DNA from: Tigriopus japonicus
Taxonomy: Eukaryota > Arthropoda > Copepoda > Harpacticoida > Harpacticidae
Length of the DNA stretch: 64,000 bases
Assembly (NCBI GenBank): GCA_010645155.1
Contig: JAAGOF010000203.1
Location: forward strand, 182,300 to 246,299
Direction: 5' to 3'
Made by a program: the position numbers and the translations under genes. This document shows, piece after piece, positions 11,576 to 21,432 of the stretch. How positions within the stretch are numbered: position 1 is the stretch's first letter; each line of letters starts with the position of its first letter. The notes below the pieces were generated by a model. It was given only the letters and a program-made list of their open reading frames with translations. It had not been told where the DNA came from and did no database searches.

Positions 11576-11823
11576 ATTTTTTTTTTGGATTGTTGGTGCT
11601 AGGGTCGGAGGGTTGAGCCTCGCCTGGCCAGCGAAGCCAGCCATCACATCGTCCAAATCATTTCCGATAGGCAATTTCAAGTCCGGTATCAGAATGGTTC
11701 TCCGTCTGTGGGTGTGGATTAACGTCTAAAAGTTTCCTTGAGAAAGGTCGGGGAGGAGAATCGAACCTGGGACCTCTCTCACTAAAGGAAACTGCGCTAA
11801 CCACGACACCACGTCTCCTCCCA
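11576..11823 (-). mobile_element. tRNA-derived SINE, copy 1
   Basis: On the minus strand the head reads GGAGACGTGGTGTCGTGG, with a TTAGCGCAG box-A-like part and a B box GGTTCGATTC (plus 11758-11767). A body then leads to a tail CAACCCTCCGACCCTAGCACC and a poly-A (poly-T at about 11576-11586 on plus). A second copy lies at 47310-47527. Box A/box B spacing and the tail identify a Pol III SINE. A short AATAT on both sides may be the target duplication. It inserted into LINE-B. Confidence 0.8.
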
Positions 11824-11997
11824 TAAATATGGCATTGAAAGGGCTGAAATTCCGCACAAAATAATTGAATTTTGCCAAATTTTTCCGCCAAAAGCTGAGA
11901 AATGAGTCTCCTTTTACATGAAAGTGCGAAAAAAATTGAAAAAAAAAAATTAATCAATTTTTCAAGTTCAAGTCCGAGCCCTAATAATTTCACAATT

Positions 11998-12206
11998 AGC
12001 ATAGTTCTAGCATTTTCCATTTCACAACTAGCATTTTTCCAGCATTTTCCATTTCACAACTAGCATTTTTCTAGCATTTTCCATTTCACAACTAGCATTT
12101 TTCTAGCATTTTCCATTTCACAACCAGCATTTTTCTAGTATTTCCATTTCACAACTAGCATTTTTCTAGCATTTTCCATTTCTCAACTAGCATTTTTCTA
12201 GCATTG
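11998..12206 (+). repeat. 32-bp tandem repeat, about 6 units
   Basis: The unit AGCATTTTTCTAGCATTTTC + CATTTCACAACT is repeated with minor changes. Similar AGCATTTTTCTAGCATT motifs occur near both ends of hAT h relatives (8340-8480, 40930-41060), so the array grew from element h subterminal sequence. Confidence 0.85.
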
Positions 12207-12254
12207 ATTTTACTTTAGCTACCATTGTTGCTTCAAACAATGTTGGCCACCCTG

Positions 12255-12580
12255 TTGACAAGTCCCTGATGGTAAAGTGACGCAGAATTAAAATCACCAT
12301 CCTTCTGGCCTTTGCAGTGACATAAGCGACGTGAAATGAGAACGTCAACTTGATCTTCACTCCCAAATCTTTATGGACTTCCACTTGAGCCAATCCCCTC
12401 CCATCAATGCTGTAGTGGCCAGCCACTGTACTTGTACCGAAATGTTGGACAACACACTTTTCCGTATTGAAAGACATCCCATTTAATGAGGCCCAGGAGT
12501 GCACACTATTCAGATAACCCTGAAGACCTTGGACGCTCATGTGGCCATCCAGTTGGGATTTCAGCCGTAAGGGGGAGCTA
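12255..12580 (-). pseudogene. LINE-A RT part (5' half of split copy)
   Basis: The minus-strand translation shows the region after the RT palm: LNGMSFNTEKCVVQHFG, a VEVHKDLGVKI motif, then TAKARRMV and HFTIRD. It continues into 8307-7520 once hAT h and one target duplication are removed. A decayed Jockey/CR1-like LINE. Confidence 0.75.
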
Positions 12581-12599
12581 CCAACATTTTTAAGTGCTC

Positions 12600-14575
12600 A
12601 AAGGCATGTATGTGACTAAAGATTAATTTACCATAAGAGATGCAATTTAATTGCAACAGTATTGTGAACTACATGAAATATCATATTTTGGTCAACTATT
12701 ATTTTTTATGCTAGGATGCCCGGCATTAATTTTCACATCTATTTGATTTGGCAATGAAAATATGTCCTATGCAGTGACATTTATACTATGATCTTCCATT
12801 TGCCCGGGCAACTTTCTTTGAATTTTCGTCGGAAATAATTGCTTTTTCACGCAACTACTGGCTAGCATCAGGTGCTATCAAGGCAGAGAAAATGACAACA
12901 ATGTCCTCTCTATGGAACTCTATGGTCAATGCCATCTGGTCTGTTTTTCGACATGGTAACCTCGCAAATGCCCTTAACTATTGACTTATATTACGTTGAA
13001 ATGATCCATTGAATTCAATACGTAAAGGGCCATATGACATATTTTAAATCGCGATTACCATTTCAAACACTTGTATGTTTCTACATGACTCGCTGAATAG
13101 ACACCAGTCTTTATGGTCGCTCTTTTTGCAAGTTCATTCATCAGTAGGACTGTACAAATAATGTAAATAAAAACTCCAAAAAATGCATCAAAAATTCCAC
13201 AAAACTGCCAAAAAAATGAAAAAGAAAATGCAAAAAGAGCGCACAACTGAGGTACAATTAGCATTTGGACTAAACTAAGTGGCCATAAAGACCATTAAAA
13301 AATTAATAACTCTTGGTTTTTCAATAAAAATGTCAAATTAAAATATGGTTGTCAATCAAATTGTTGTTAGTGTGGTAAAATTTTGGGTTTTGGGTCTGAA
13401 AATCTGCACTTAAAACAGATTTGTTCTCACACTTACATTCTTTAACTGAAAAAATAATTGGTAATGCTTACGATACAAACATCAAAGAAAAATGTTAAAT
13501 TTTTAAAGCTAAAAGTTTTCAAACATGGTGCTCAAAAATCCTTCTCTTCCTTACTTGCAATACATGTATATCTTTCATCCAATCAAGGAATTGCACTTGA
13601 GAATTGCACTTGTGATTGATCATCAAAACCTCAACTAAAAAACAATTTTAGCTAAGCATCTCAAACGGAAAAAGAAAGGGATGTTGTTAAATTTAGTTGA
13701 AAAATGTCAAAGGCAAGAAAACATGAATGTTCTTTATGAATTTGGGGAAAACATCATATTTTGACAATAAGGCCAAAAATGCAAATAAAAAAGAAAAAGT
13801 GCCAAAAATGACAACCAAAAAAATGAAAAATGCAAAAAAATTGGAAAAAGTGAAATTAAATGCATTTCCATGAAATGTGTTGTCACATTCACCAGTTCTA
13901 ACAAGCATGTTTTCTTCTATATCATCAATCATGACTGAGTAATTTCAATGCATAATCTGAAAAAAATACACGATAAGATCTGTAACAGAGTCTTTTCTAT
14001 TTTTTTGTTAAAGTGGAAGTTAAGTGTGTGGCATTCAGAAAGGAAAGGGCAATCTAGTGATTTTTAGCACACTCATCAGATTCAGAGCTCAAATCAGCCA
14101 GAGATTGAGACATAGCTATAGGAACATTGGGACAAATTCTTAGGATCCAAAAACTCGTTTGAAAGAAGTGATTTCAGTGTTTTTTTGAGAAGCCGGATCT
14201 GTTTTTCATTTACTTTTATGGCGATTGTTGGCTTGATGATAAAGAGCGGCTTTCGATAATCACAATGTTAGTCTCAAATGCCACATTCATGCGGCCAAAC
14301 CTTGAAAGTAAGACCTAAAGGGGACACATTACAACGCAATTATTGACATTTGATTGACAATTATCTCAAGACAACGAAACACAAAGACGTTTTTCCAAGT
14401 ATTTAGACTTAAATGAACAAACATTTTGAATATGGGATTTAGGAAAAGAAAGCGGGCATTTTTTACATCTCAGCATGATTTGGATTTACTGATTGTGCCA
14501 AATTCAAAGTACGTTATAGCTCCTTACCCATTCGAGTCAGATCTCAACTCATATTAAAAAGAGAGTTTCATCGCG
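12600..14575. other. Intergenic, AT-rich, no gene recognised
   Basis: No supported gene. Runs rich in TGCAAATAAAAA and CCAAAAATG (13130-13260, 13740-13870) resemble the body of hAT family a (41486-42611). TAGGACTGTACAAATAATG at about 13143 resembles that family's end, but I found no partner end or target duplication. The segment just before 14576 would hold the promoter of sulfotransferase gene A; no clear core element was identified. Confidence 0.4.
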
Positions 14576-17145
14576 ATGAACTCTTGGAAGTTCGGTTTCT
14601 TTTTATGTATGCTGACGGTTGTCAGCTTATCCTTGCTCATCCAATTCAACTATTGTCCAAGCGTTCTGAGAGAGACATCCAAGGGATATCTTACCGGCGT
14701 TTCACCCAACATCAACACTCAAGACACGAATGGAATTCTCGAAAAATCATTCAAATATGATTTCATTCAGAAATCAAGAATTATTCGCCTTAACAGAGAG
14801 TGCCACCGATACAGATCAAGAATATTTTTGTGGAGGTCGGAGCCGAATTTTCATTTATTTCTGATGGAGCCTCAGACTGGTTTGGCCTATTGTCACGTTC
14901 CAAAGGTGGCCAGCTCATTTTGGTACTCAGTATTTTCGCATGTGGTACCTGATGTGCCAAGGGATTTGAATACCTCCGAGCTACATTCAACAATGATGAC
15001 GTTGTCCAAAGGTGTCGACGACTTGCCAGAAAATGCATTCAAAATGATATTTGTTCGCCATCCTCTGAGGAGGTTGGTGTCAGCATATGTGGCAAAGTTT
15101 CTGAAACTTAAGGAAGATCGCTTTATCCAACCTGTTCTGGAGTTTATAGGAAAAGTGCATGCCAAAAATTCTGTATATTCAACGACTTTGGAAGTGAATT
15201 TTCCAACATTTGTCAAGTTTGTTATTCATGAGATACAAGGCAAGCATCTTAGCTTTGGAACTCATCATTGGATCCCTTACACAAGTTTATGCCGAATTTG
15301 TGAGACGAGGTGAGATCATCTAGAAATTAGTCGAGTCACTTGCATGCAGGGTTGCTTCAATCCCGCCCGGAAAATTCAACCCGAAAAGCCCGCCAGGGCG
15401 GGGTTTACGGGCTTTTCTCTTTTTTGCACCAAATGACCCTAATTCGTCCCTCAAAATTGTGCTGACCTTTTTGCTAGTAATTCCAGCTATTACTAGTGAC
15501 GTCATCATTTTTGGCGGGAAAAAAGTTCGGAAGACCTATGTTTCTGATGAGCATGCGAGGTGACTAAAACGAAGGTTTAGGCCTCGTGATTGCAACAATG
15601 CCTTTCTTATCTGCACAAATTGAAGTTGAAATAGCAATTCTTGACATTGTATTTGCAAAAAAGTATGTTTTGTTGCTTTTATCTAAAATTTTGCTACATA
15701 AGTTGAGAGGGTTCTTCCGAACTTTGAAATTAGGAATGCCCGACTTTGAATAACAAGATGGCCAGAGGAGATCGGTTCCTGGGGCAACTAAACCTAAAAA
15801 CAAATAATTTGTTTAATTGAAGGCTCCTAATTTATCCATTTGTTTTCAAATTACTTTGCAATACTTCTCAACACACATTAACCATACCATTGCCCTTTAT
15901 GCAACATTTTTCGAAAATCTGACCCTTGAAAACTGAGATTTTTTTGGCAAGCCTACACTGCTAACAGCAGTTAGAGACGGCAGCAGGTCTGTAAAATGAA
16001 ACGGTAATCACTCCCATAATGTGAGAATCAAATTCATCACTTCTCAATTTTCGTGGATATAGCGTTTCCTAGAACACTTGAAGAAGATGTGAATTATGAT
16101 GAAATGGTATATATACGTGTACGTAGAGCTCGGATAAAGTTGTGTTTTTGTCAAAAAGTTTTTAGCCCCAAAGTTGAAATATATTTGTTAAAATTTGCCA
16201 TTGTCTGGCCTCTAAGTGTCACTCATTGACATATCAATGGCAAATATGACCAAAAATTTGCTTCAATTCTGGGCAAATTTTTTAAATCGCAAGTTTATTC
16301 CTTTTAACTTTTTTTAACTGTTGACTTTTTGCAACTTTTGGCGATTTTACTCAACTTTAGCTGATTTCCTATTTTTTTAACAAATAACAATTTATCGCAT
16401 GATACTTTGTTATTAGACATATTTTCAAAAACTCAATCGTGACATGTTGATGTGGGCCGATATAAAGAAGATAATATGAGGAGTTACTAATATGATTGAT
16501 AAAATCAAAGAAACTGCAAATATAAAAAATGAAAACCCAGGAATGAAAAACCCGAAAACCCTGCCCAAAGATACCACCCGAAAAGAACGGCGTGTTTTTT
16601 TCCGATGCAAACCTGATTACATGCAAGAAGTCAGAAACAATTTTCTTCTATTTTCAAGAAACGCAAAAGGAAGAAGTCTTCTTTGCTTTGGTTTTGTACC
16701 AGAATTTCACCCAAGAAATCGTAACGTGAAAATCGTCACGTTGGGAATTTGGGAGGTCAGAAATTTAAACCTAGAGAAACCTTTTAACTAGAACACAAAG
16801 AAGTATCATTTGCAGCATCTTGAAACGTATTTAAAGACAAAAAGGTGGATCTGTTCAGTTTCTTTGTCCCTTCTCTTCAGATTCAAGTTCATTGGCCATT
16901 TGGAAACTTTGGACGAAGATGCAGAGTTACTCGTTGAGATATTTCCTAACCTACAGGACTTTATTCCAATCAAACAAAACACCGTTGATCATCAAATGGA
17001 GCATGGTCGAGGCCCTCAAAATAATGAGAATCAAACCAAGGACTTTTTATCCCAGTTAGACAAAGACACCAAGAATGAATTGTTACAGATCTACAAAATT
17101 GATTGCAAACTATTTGGATATGATTGCAACGAATTTTGGTCGTGA
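14576..17145 (+). CDS. Carbohydrate sulfotransferase A (HNK-1/CHST8-14 family), two exons
   Basis: Exon 1 is 14576-15309 and exon 2 is 16881-17145 (donor AG|GTGAGA, acceptor TTCTCTTCAG|A), giving a 332-residue protein. These enzymes transfer sulfate from PAPS to glycan chains in the Golgi lumen. The start gives a short cytosolic tail and a hydrophobic anchor (about residues 7-24), typical of type II topology. The 5'-phosphosulfate loop is YCHVPKVASSFW (about 105-116) and the 3'-phosphate site FVRHPLRRLVSAY (about 159-171). Exon 2 carries FIGHLETLDED and ends in an acidic LFGYDCNEFWS tail, all family hallmarks. Family members are usually about 300-420 residues, so this one is short but complete. 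A paralogue lies at 35814. Acceptor glycan unknown. The 1.57-kb intron holds hAT element k. Confidence 0.85.
15347..16615. mobile_element. Old hAT-type element k in intron of gene A
   Basis: The left end CAGGGTTGCTTC and right end GATGCAAACCTG are inverted, with one or two mismatches. Flanking octamers CTTGCATG (15339-15346) and ATTACATG (16616-16623) agree at 6 of 8 positions. The same left end occurs in gene C-D at 39428 and the same right end near 49668, with flanks ATTGCAAG and ATTGCATG, so the insertion predates the A / C-D duplication. No transposase frame. GC-rich CCCGCC/GGCGGG hairpin near 15388-15405. Confidence 0.65.
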
Positions 17146-17161
17146 AGAAATATGACTGTTG

Positions 17162-17167
17162 AATAAA
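17162..17167 (+). promoter_or_regulatory. Poly(A) signal of gene A
   Basis: AATAAA lies 17 bases after the stop codon. The same arrangement is kept after exon 2 of gene C-D (50481-50486). Confidence 0.7.
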
Positions 17168-17332
17168 TCTGAAATCAAGTGTTTTTGCCACTACCACTTG
17201 TTCAAATCTTTATTGCGACATTTATTGCATTGGGGAAAATATATTTGATAATATGTAAATGTCAAAACACCTTTAAACGTTTTTGTTCATTTTCCGCTTA
17301 ATTCTAACTTTGGAACAATATAGGAACAAAAG

Positions 17333-17424
17333 ATGGGACCTAAAAAGTGTGTAGTTTCATGTTATACGGTTGTTAGAGAAGGATTAAGAGTTAAGACCAA
17401 ATTGAGCCCAAAACTTGCAATGTA
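17333..17424 (+). CDS. Short unknown first exon, copy 1 (MGPKKCVV...)
   Basis: An ATG frame of about 29 codons (starts MGPKKCVVSCYTVVREGL) ends at a good donor, AAT|GTAAGTAG; an acceptor-like TATTTTACAG follows at about 17501. The opening, with two Cys three residues apart and basic residues, is loosely like the start of a THAP zinc-finger exon, but the rest of that domain is not seen. Copies lie at 19832 (ATG changed to ATC) and 50646. The conserved position after sulfotransferase exon 2 suggests it was duplicated with the gene. Function unknown. Confidence 0.3.
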
Positions 17425-17564
17425 AGTAGATAACACGTATTTTTTATTTAAACGTCTTTAATATTAATTTTCAACTAGTTTAACGTCGATTATTTTACAG
17501 TTTGTCCGGGATAAAGAGTTACACCAAAAATAGCTTCTATTTCTAAAGTACCAAACCAATCAAA

Positions 17565-18671
17565 TCAAAATTTTGTGCGAAAGTTGATATTATCCATGAG
17601 AATGTTATCCATTATTTTTTTTTCTATGTGGCCACCATTGGCTTGTCGTACCTGCTGAAGACGAGTGGGCACTTGGGCGACGGCGGCGCGAACTGTGTCT
17701 TCCGGCAATTCCTCTCAAGCTCGAACAATGTCGGCCTTTAAAGCCTTCACATTTGGATAAGGAACCTTCCCGACCTTGCTGTTCAGGATCCCCCAGGTGC
17801 TGAAATCCATAGGATTCAGGTCTGGGGAGGAAGGCGGCCACTCAGTCTTCTGCAAAAAATTGTGCAACTGATGTTTGCACCAGTTTTGAGTGACCTGACT
17901 GGTGTGTGCGGGGGCGTCACCTTGCATAAAAACGTAAGGCACTTCCAAACTCACTAGCCAGGGAAACACATCCTTCTCAAGGAGCTCAACATATCTGAGA
18001 GAGTTGATCTTTACTCCTTGTTCAACAAAAACGAGAGGAGACTTCTTTCCAGATGTGGTGACTCCAGCCCATACCATCAAAGCGGCTGGTTTCTGGTGAC
18101 GACCTACAAACCTGTGTTTGTCATCCAGAGTGCTGTGGTCCTTGGCATAGGCGCCATCAGTTCTTCTATTGAGATTTGGTTCCACATTAAAAACTTTTTC
18201 GTCAGTCCAGATGAACTCTGATGGGCCCTTCCTGATCCGTCGCAAAAGTTGTTTCACTCGATCCTTCCTCTTTGCCTTTGTGGCTGCACTCAGGAGATGT
18301 CTGTATGACTTGGGCTTCCAGTTCAGGCCCAAGTCCTTCTGAAGGATCTGGTGGACAATTGTCTTGCTCATTGGCAGAGAATCACGAAGATCCTTGGCCA
18401 AGGTCCTGACTGATCGGCCAGACTTGTTCCTGACGCGATCACGGACGATCTTGATCGCGTGCTTTGTCCGAACAGTCCTGACCCTGGATCGCGGCCGATC
18501 TCCACAGTGACCTAGCTCCTCGAATCTCTTGAGTGTCCTTGACACTTGCATTCGTGACACACCCAATTTACGGCTGATCTGAGCACCGCTGAAGCCGATC
18601 TTCTTGAGGGCGACGATGTCCTCGCGCGACGGAGTGTCAAAATTCCGAGAGGATTTTCGGCTTTGTGCCAT
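17565..18671 (-). pseudogene. maT-like DD37D transposase, copy 1 (inactive)
   Basis: Same length as copy 2 (20070-21176). The N-terminal helix-turn-helix region (about residues 15-60, IGFSGAQISRKLGVSRMQV) is followed by the DDxD catalytic core. A TGG-to-TGA change near 17716 removes the last ~50 codons. The second catalytic Asp is also lost: the site reads MQGDAPAHTS here and MQDDAPAHTS in copy 2. The first (WTDEKVF) and third (NPMDFSTWG) positions remain. It therefore carries two independent disabling changes. The start ATG at 18671 is conserved with copy 2. Confidence 0.88.
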
Positions 18672-18754
18672 GATTTGAATCACTAGCTCACCCGTCCAAG
18701 TGTATTGAACAAATAAACAAAGCTCTCGAGCAGTGTTACCAGACTCTAATGTAC

Positions 18755-18945
18755 TAGTGATGTGAAATCTGGGCTTGGGCAAGTTTTTTCACGGGAGGTT
18801 GCAAGGTAGGGTCGCCCAAGTGAGATTTTGTGCTTTGCTAACCAACTCAAGCAAACACAAATTTGAGGTAAATTTGCAACCCTGATCCAAAGTTACAAAA
18901 GTCAGGGGCGCGTTTCTGTGCTTCTTAATGAAAAACCGGTTTATG
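18755..18945 (+). mobile_element. MITE family c, copy 1 (cut by gap)
   Basis: Starts TAGTGATGTGAAATCTGGGC, preceded by octamer TAATGTAC (18747-18754). The sequence matches 22860-23050 until the gap. Confidence 0.85.
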
Positions 18946-19672
18946 NNNNNNNNNNNNNNNNNNNNNNNNNNNNNNNNNNNNNNNNNNNNNNNNNNNNNNN
19001 NNNNNNNNNNNNNNNNNNNNNNNNNNNNNNNNNNNNNNNNNNNNNNNNNNNNNNNNNNNNNNNNNNNNNNNNNNNNNNNNNNNNNNNNNNNNNNNNNNNN
19101 NNNNNNNNNNNNNNNNNNNNNNNNNNNNNNNNNNNNNNNNNNNNNNNNNNNNNNNNNNNNNNNNNNNNNNNNNNNNNNNNNNNNNNNNNNNNNNNNNNNN
19201 NNNNNNNNNNNNNNNNNNNNNNNNNNNNNNNNNNNNNNNNNNNNNNNNNNNNNNNNNNNNNNNNNNNNNNNNNNNNNNNNNNNNNNNNNNNNNNNNNNNN
19301 NNNNNNNNNNNNNNNNNNNNNNNNNNNNNNNNNNNNNNNNNNNNNNNNNNNNNNNNNNNNNNNNNNNNNNNNNNNNNNNNNNNNNNNNNNNNNNNNNNNN
19401 NNNNNNNNNNNNNNNNNNNNNNNNNNNNNNNNNNNNNNNNNNNNNNNNNNNNNNNNNNNNNNNNNNNNNNNNNNNNNNNNNNNNNNNNNNNNNNNNNNNN
19501 NNNNNNNNNNNNNNNNNNNNNNNNNNNNNNNNNNNNNNNNNNNNNNNNNNNNNNNNNNNNNNNNNNNNNNNNNNNNNNNNNNNNNNNNNNNNNNNNNNNN
19601 NNNNNNNNNNNNNNNNNNNNNNNNNNNNNNNNNNNNNNNNNNNNNNNNNNNNNNNNNNNNNNNNNNNNNNNN
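18946..19672. other. Assembly gap (727 N)
   Basis: Run of N between the two copies of the duplicated block. Long open frames across it are artefacts. Confidence 0.99.
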
Positions 19673-19756
19673 TTCTTAAATGTATTTTTCAAAAATCGAG
19701 TATCATTTAAAAATCAATAAAATTTTCGAGGTTACGAATACTTTTGCTCCTGACTG
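19673..19756. mobile_element. Right end of a Tc1/mariner-like element
   Basis: ACTTTTGCTCCTGACTG ends next to TA (19757-19758), matching the general form of mariner termini with a TA target. The rest of the element is in the gap. The duplicated block begins exactly at this TA, so the element inserted at its edge. Confidence 0.55.
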
Positions 19757-20069
19757 TATGTAAATGTCATAACACCTTTAAACGTTTTTGTTCATTTTCT
19801 GCTTAATTCTAACTTTGGAACAATATAGGAACAAAAGATCGGACCTAAAAAGTGTGTAGTTTCATGTTATACGGTTGTTAGAGAAGGATTAAGAGTTAAG
19901 ACCAAATTGAGCCCAAAACTTGCAATGTAAGTAGATAACACGTATTTTTTATTTAAACGTCTTTAATATTAATTTTCAACTAGTTTAACGTCGATTGTTT
20001 TACAGTTTGTCCGGGATAAAGTGTTAAACCAAAAATAGCTTCTATTTCTAAAGTACCAAACCAATCAAA

Positions 20070-21176
20070 TCAAAATTTTGTGTGAAAGTTGATATTACCC
20101 ATGAGAATGTTATCCATTATTTTTTTTTCTATGTGGCCACCATTGGCTGGTCGTACCTGCTGAAGACGAGTGGGCACTTGGGCGACGGCGGCGCGAACTG
20201 TGTCTTCCGGCAATTCCTCCCAAGCTCGAACAATGTCGGCCTTTAAAGCCTTCACATTTGGATAAGGAACCTTCCCGACCTTGCTGTTCAGGATCCCCCA
20301 GACACTGAAATCCATAGGATTCAGGTCTGGGGAGGAAGGCGGCCACTCAGTCTTCTGCAAAAAATCGTGCAACTGATGTTTGCACCAGTTTTGAGTGACC
20401 TGACTGGTGTGTGCGGGGGCGTCATCTTGCATAAAAACGTAAGGCACTTCCAAACTCACTAGCCAGGGAAACACATCCTTCTCAAGGAGCTCAACATATT
20501 TGAGAGAGTTGATCTTTACTCCTTGTTCAACAAAAACGAGAGGCGACTTCTTTCCAGATGTGGTGACTCCAGCCCATACCATCACAGCGGCTGGTTTCTG
20601 GTGACGACCTACGAACCTGTGTTTGTCATCCAGAGTGCTGTGGTCCTTGGCATAGGCGCCATCAGTTCTTCTATTGAGCTTTGGTTCCACAGTAAAAACT
20701 TTTTCGTCAGTCCAGATGAACTCTGATGGGCCCTTCCTGATCCGTCGCAAAAGTTGTTCCACTCGATCCTTCCTCTTCGCCTTTGTGGCTGCACTCAGGA
20801 GATGTCTGTATGACTTGGGCTTCCAGTTCAGGCCCAAGTCCTTCGGAAGGATCTGGTGGACAATTGTCTTGCTCATTGGCAGAGAATCACGAAGATCCTT
20901 GGCCAAGGTCCTGACTGATCGGCCAGACTTGTTCCTGACGCGATCACGGACAATCTTGATCGCGTGCTTTGTCCGAACAGTCCTGACCCTGGATCGCGGC
21001 CGATCTCCACAGTGACCAAGCTCCTCGAATCTCTTGAGTGTCCTTGACACTTGCATTCGTGACACACCCAATTTGCGGCTGATCTGAGCACCGCTGAAGC
21101 CGATCTTCTTGAGGGCGACGATGTCCTCGCGCGACGGAGTGTCAAAATTCCGAGAGGATTTTCGGCTTTGTGCCAT
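20070..21176 (-). CDS. maT-like DD37D transposase, copy 2 (open)
   Basis: A 368-residue transposase that cuts and pastes its own element in the nucleus. I chose the ATG at 21176 (MAQSRKSS) because both copies share it; an upstream in-frame extension runs into the neighbouring MITE f. The N-terminal half has a homeodomain-like helix-turn-helix (GFSGAQISRKLGVSRMQV) and a basic stretch. Catalytic residues are Asp in WTDEKVF (about 155), the first Asp of MQDDAPAHTS (about 250) and Asp in NPMDFSVWG (about 288). With 37 residues between the last two, it belongs to the DD37D (maT) group rather than DD34E Tc1 or DD34D mariner. The C-terminus is intact. I could not define the TIRs, so mobility is uncertain. 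Confidence 0.88.
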   Translation of the reverse strand: MAQSRKSSRNFDTPSREDIVALKKIGFSGAQISRKLGVSRMQVSRTLKRFEELGHCGDRPRSRVRTVRTKHAIKIVRDRVRNKSGRSVRTLAKDLRDSLPMSKTIVHQILPKDLGLNWKPKSYRHLLSAATKAKRKDRVEQLLRRIRKGPSEFIWTDEKVFTVEPKLNRRTDGAYAKDHSTLDDKHRFVGRHQKPAAVMVWAGVTTSGKKSPLVFVEQGVKINSLKYVELLEKDVFPWLVSLEVPYVFMQDDAPAHTSQVTQNWCKHQLHDFLQKTEWPPSSPDLNPMDFSVWGILNSKVGKVPYPNVKALKADIVRAWEELPEDTVRAAVAQVPTRLQQVRPANGGHIEKKIMDNILMGNINFHTKF

Positions 21177-21206
21177 GATCTGAATCACTAGCTCACTCGT
21201 CCAAGT

Positions 21207-21371
21207 CAGGGACCACTGTACGTCAGGACGAATTTCAAAAATACACACTGGGTCCGATCATTGTACTAAAATGTGAGGTTTTCGCAACAAATATATTGTT
21301 CCGTTTAATTTTCATTTTACTAATCGGACCCAGTGTGTATTTTGAAAGTAATCCTGGCTTGAGCCATCTTT
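21207..21371. mobile_element. MITE family f, copy 1 (165 bp)
   Basis: Flanked by perfect 8-bp GTCCAAGT (21199-21206, 21372-21379); the block copy at 18693-18700 has a single GTCCAAGT and no insert. It starts CAGGGACCACTG; subterminal inverted CACACTGGGTCCGAT blocks lie near both ends. A second copy of identical length is at 62521-62685. Confidence 0.92.
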
Positions 21372-21432
21372 GTCCAAGTGTATTGAACAAATAAACAAAG
21401 CTCTCGAGCAGGGTTACCAGACTCTAATGTAC

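Larger units (their letters stand above)
8316..12254. mobile_element. hAT-type element h (3.9 kb, loaded with insertions)
   Basis: The left end starts CAGTGTGGCCAAC and the right end is GTTGGCCACCCTG, giving a 13-bp TIR with one mismatch. The same 8-bp TTGACAAG flanks both ends (8308-8315 and 12255-12262). Removing the element joins two halves of LINE-A on the minus strand, which supports the boundaries independently. A related end (CAGGGTGGCCAAC, minus strand) lies at 41075, and another TIR-like end lies inside at about 9506. The interior holds LINE-B fragments, a SINE and AGCATTTTT-rich repeats. No hAT transposase is visible. Confidence 0.8.
17254..18945. repeat. Duplicated block, copy 1 (ends in gap)
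   Basis: This block recurs at 19757-21432 plus 22852 onward. It contains the unknown exon, a DD37D transposase gene and the start of a MITE (family c). Copies differ by scattered substitutions, and copy 2 has two extra hAT-type insertions, so they are not a simple assembly repeat. This copy is the empty-site version. Confidence 0.8.

Noticed and set aside
18918..19710. Open frames of about 255 codons on both strands
   Set aside because: Produced by the N run of the assembly gap.
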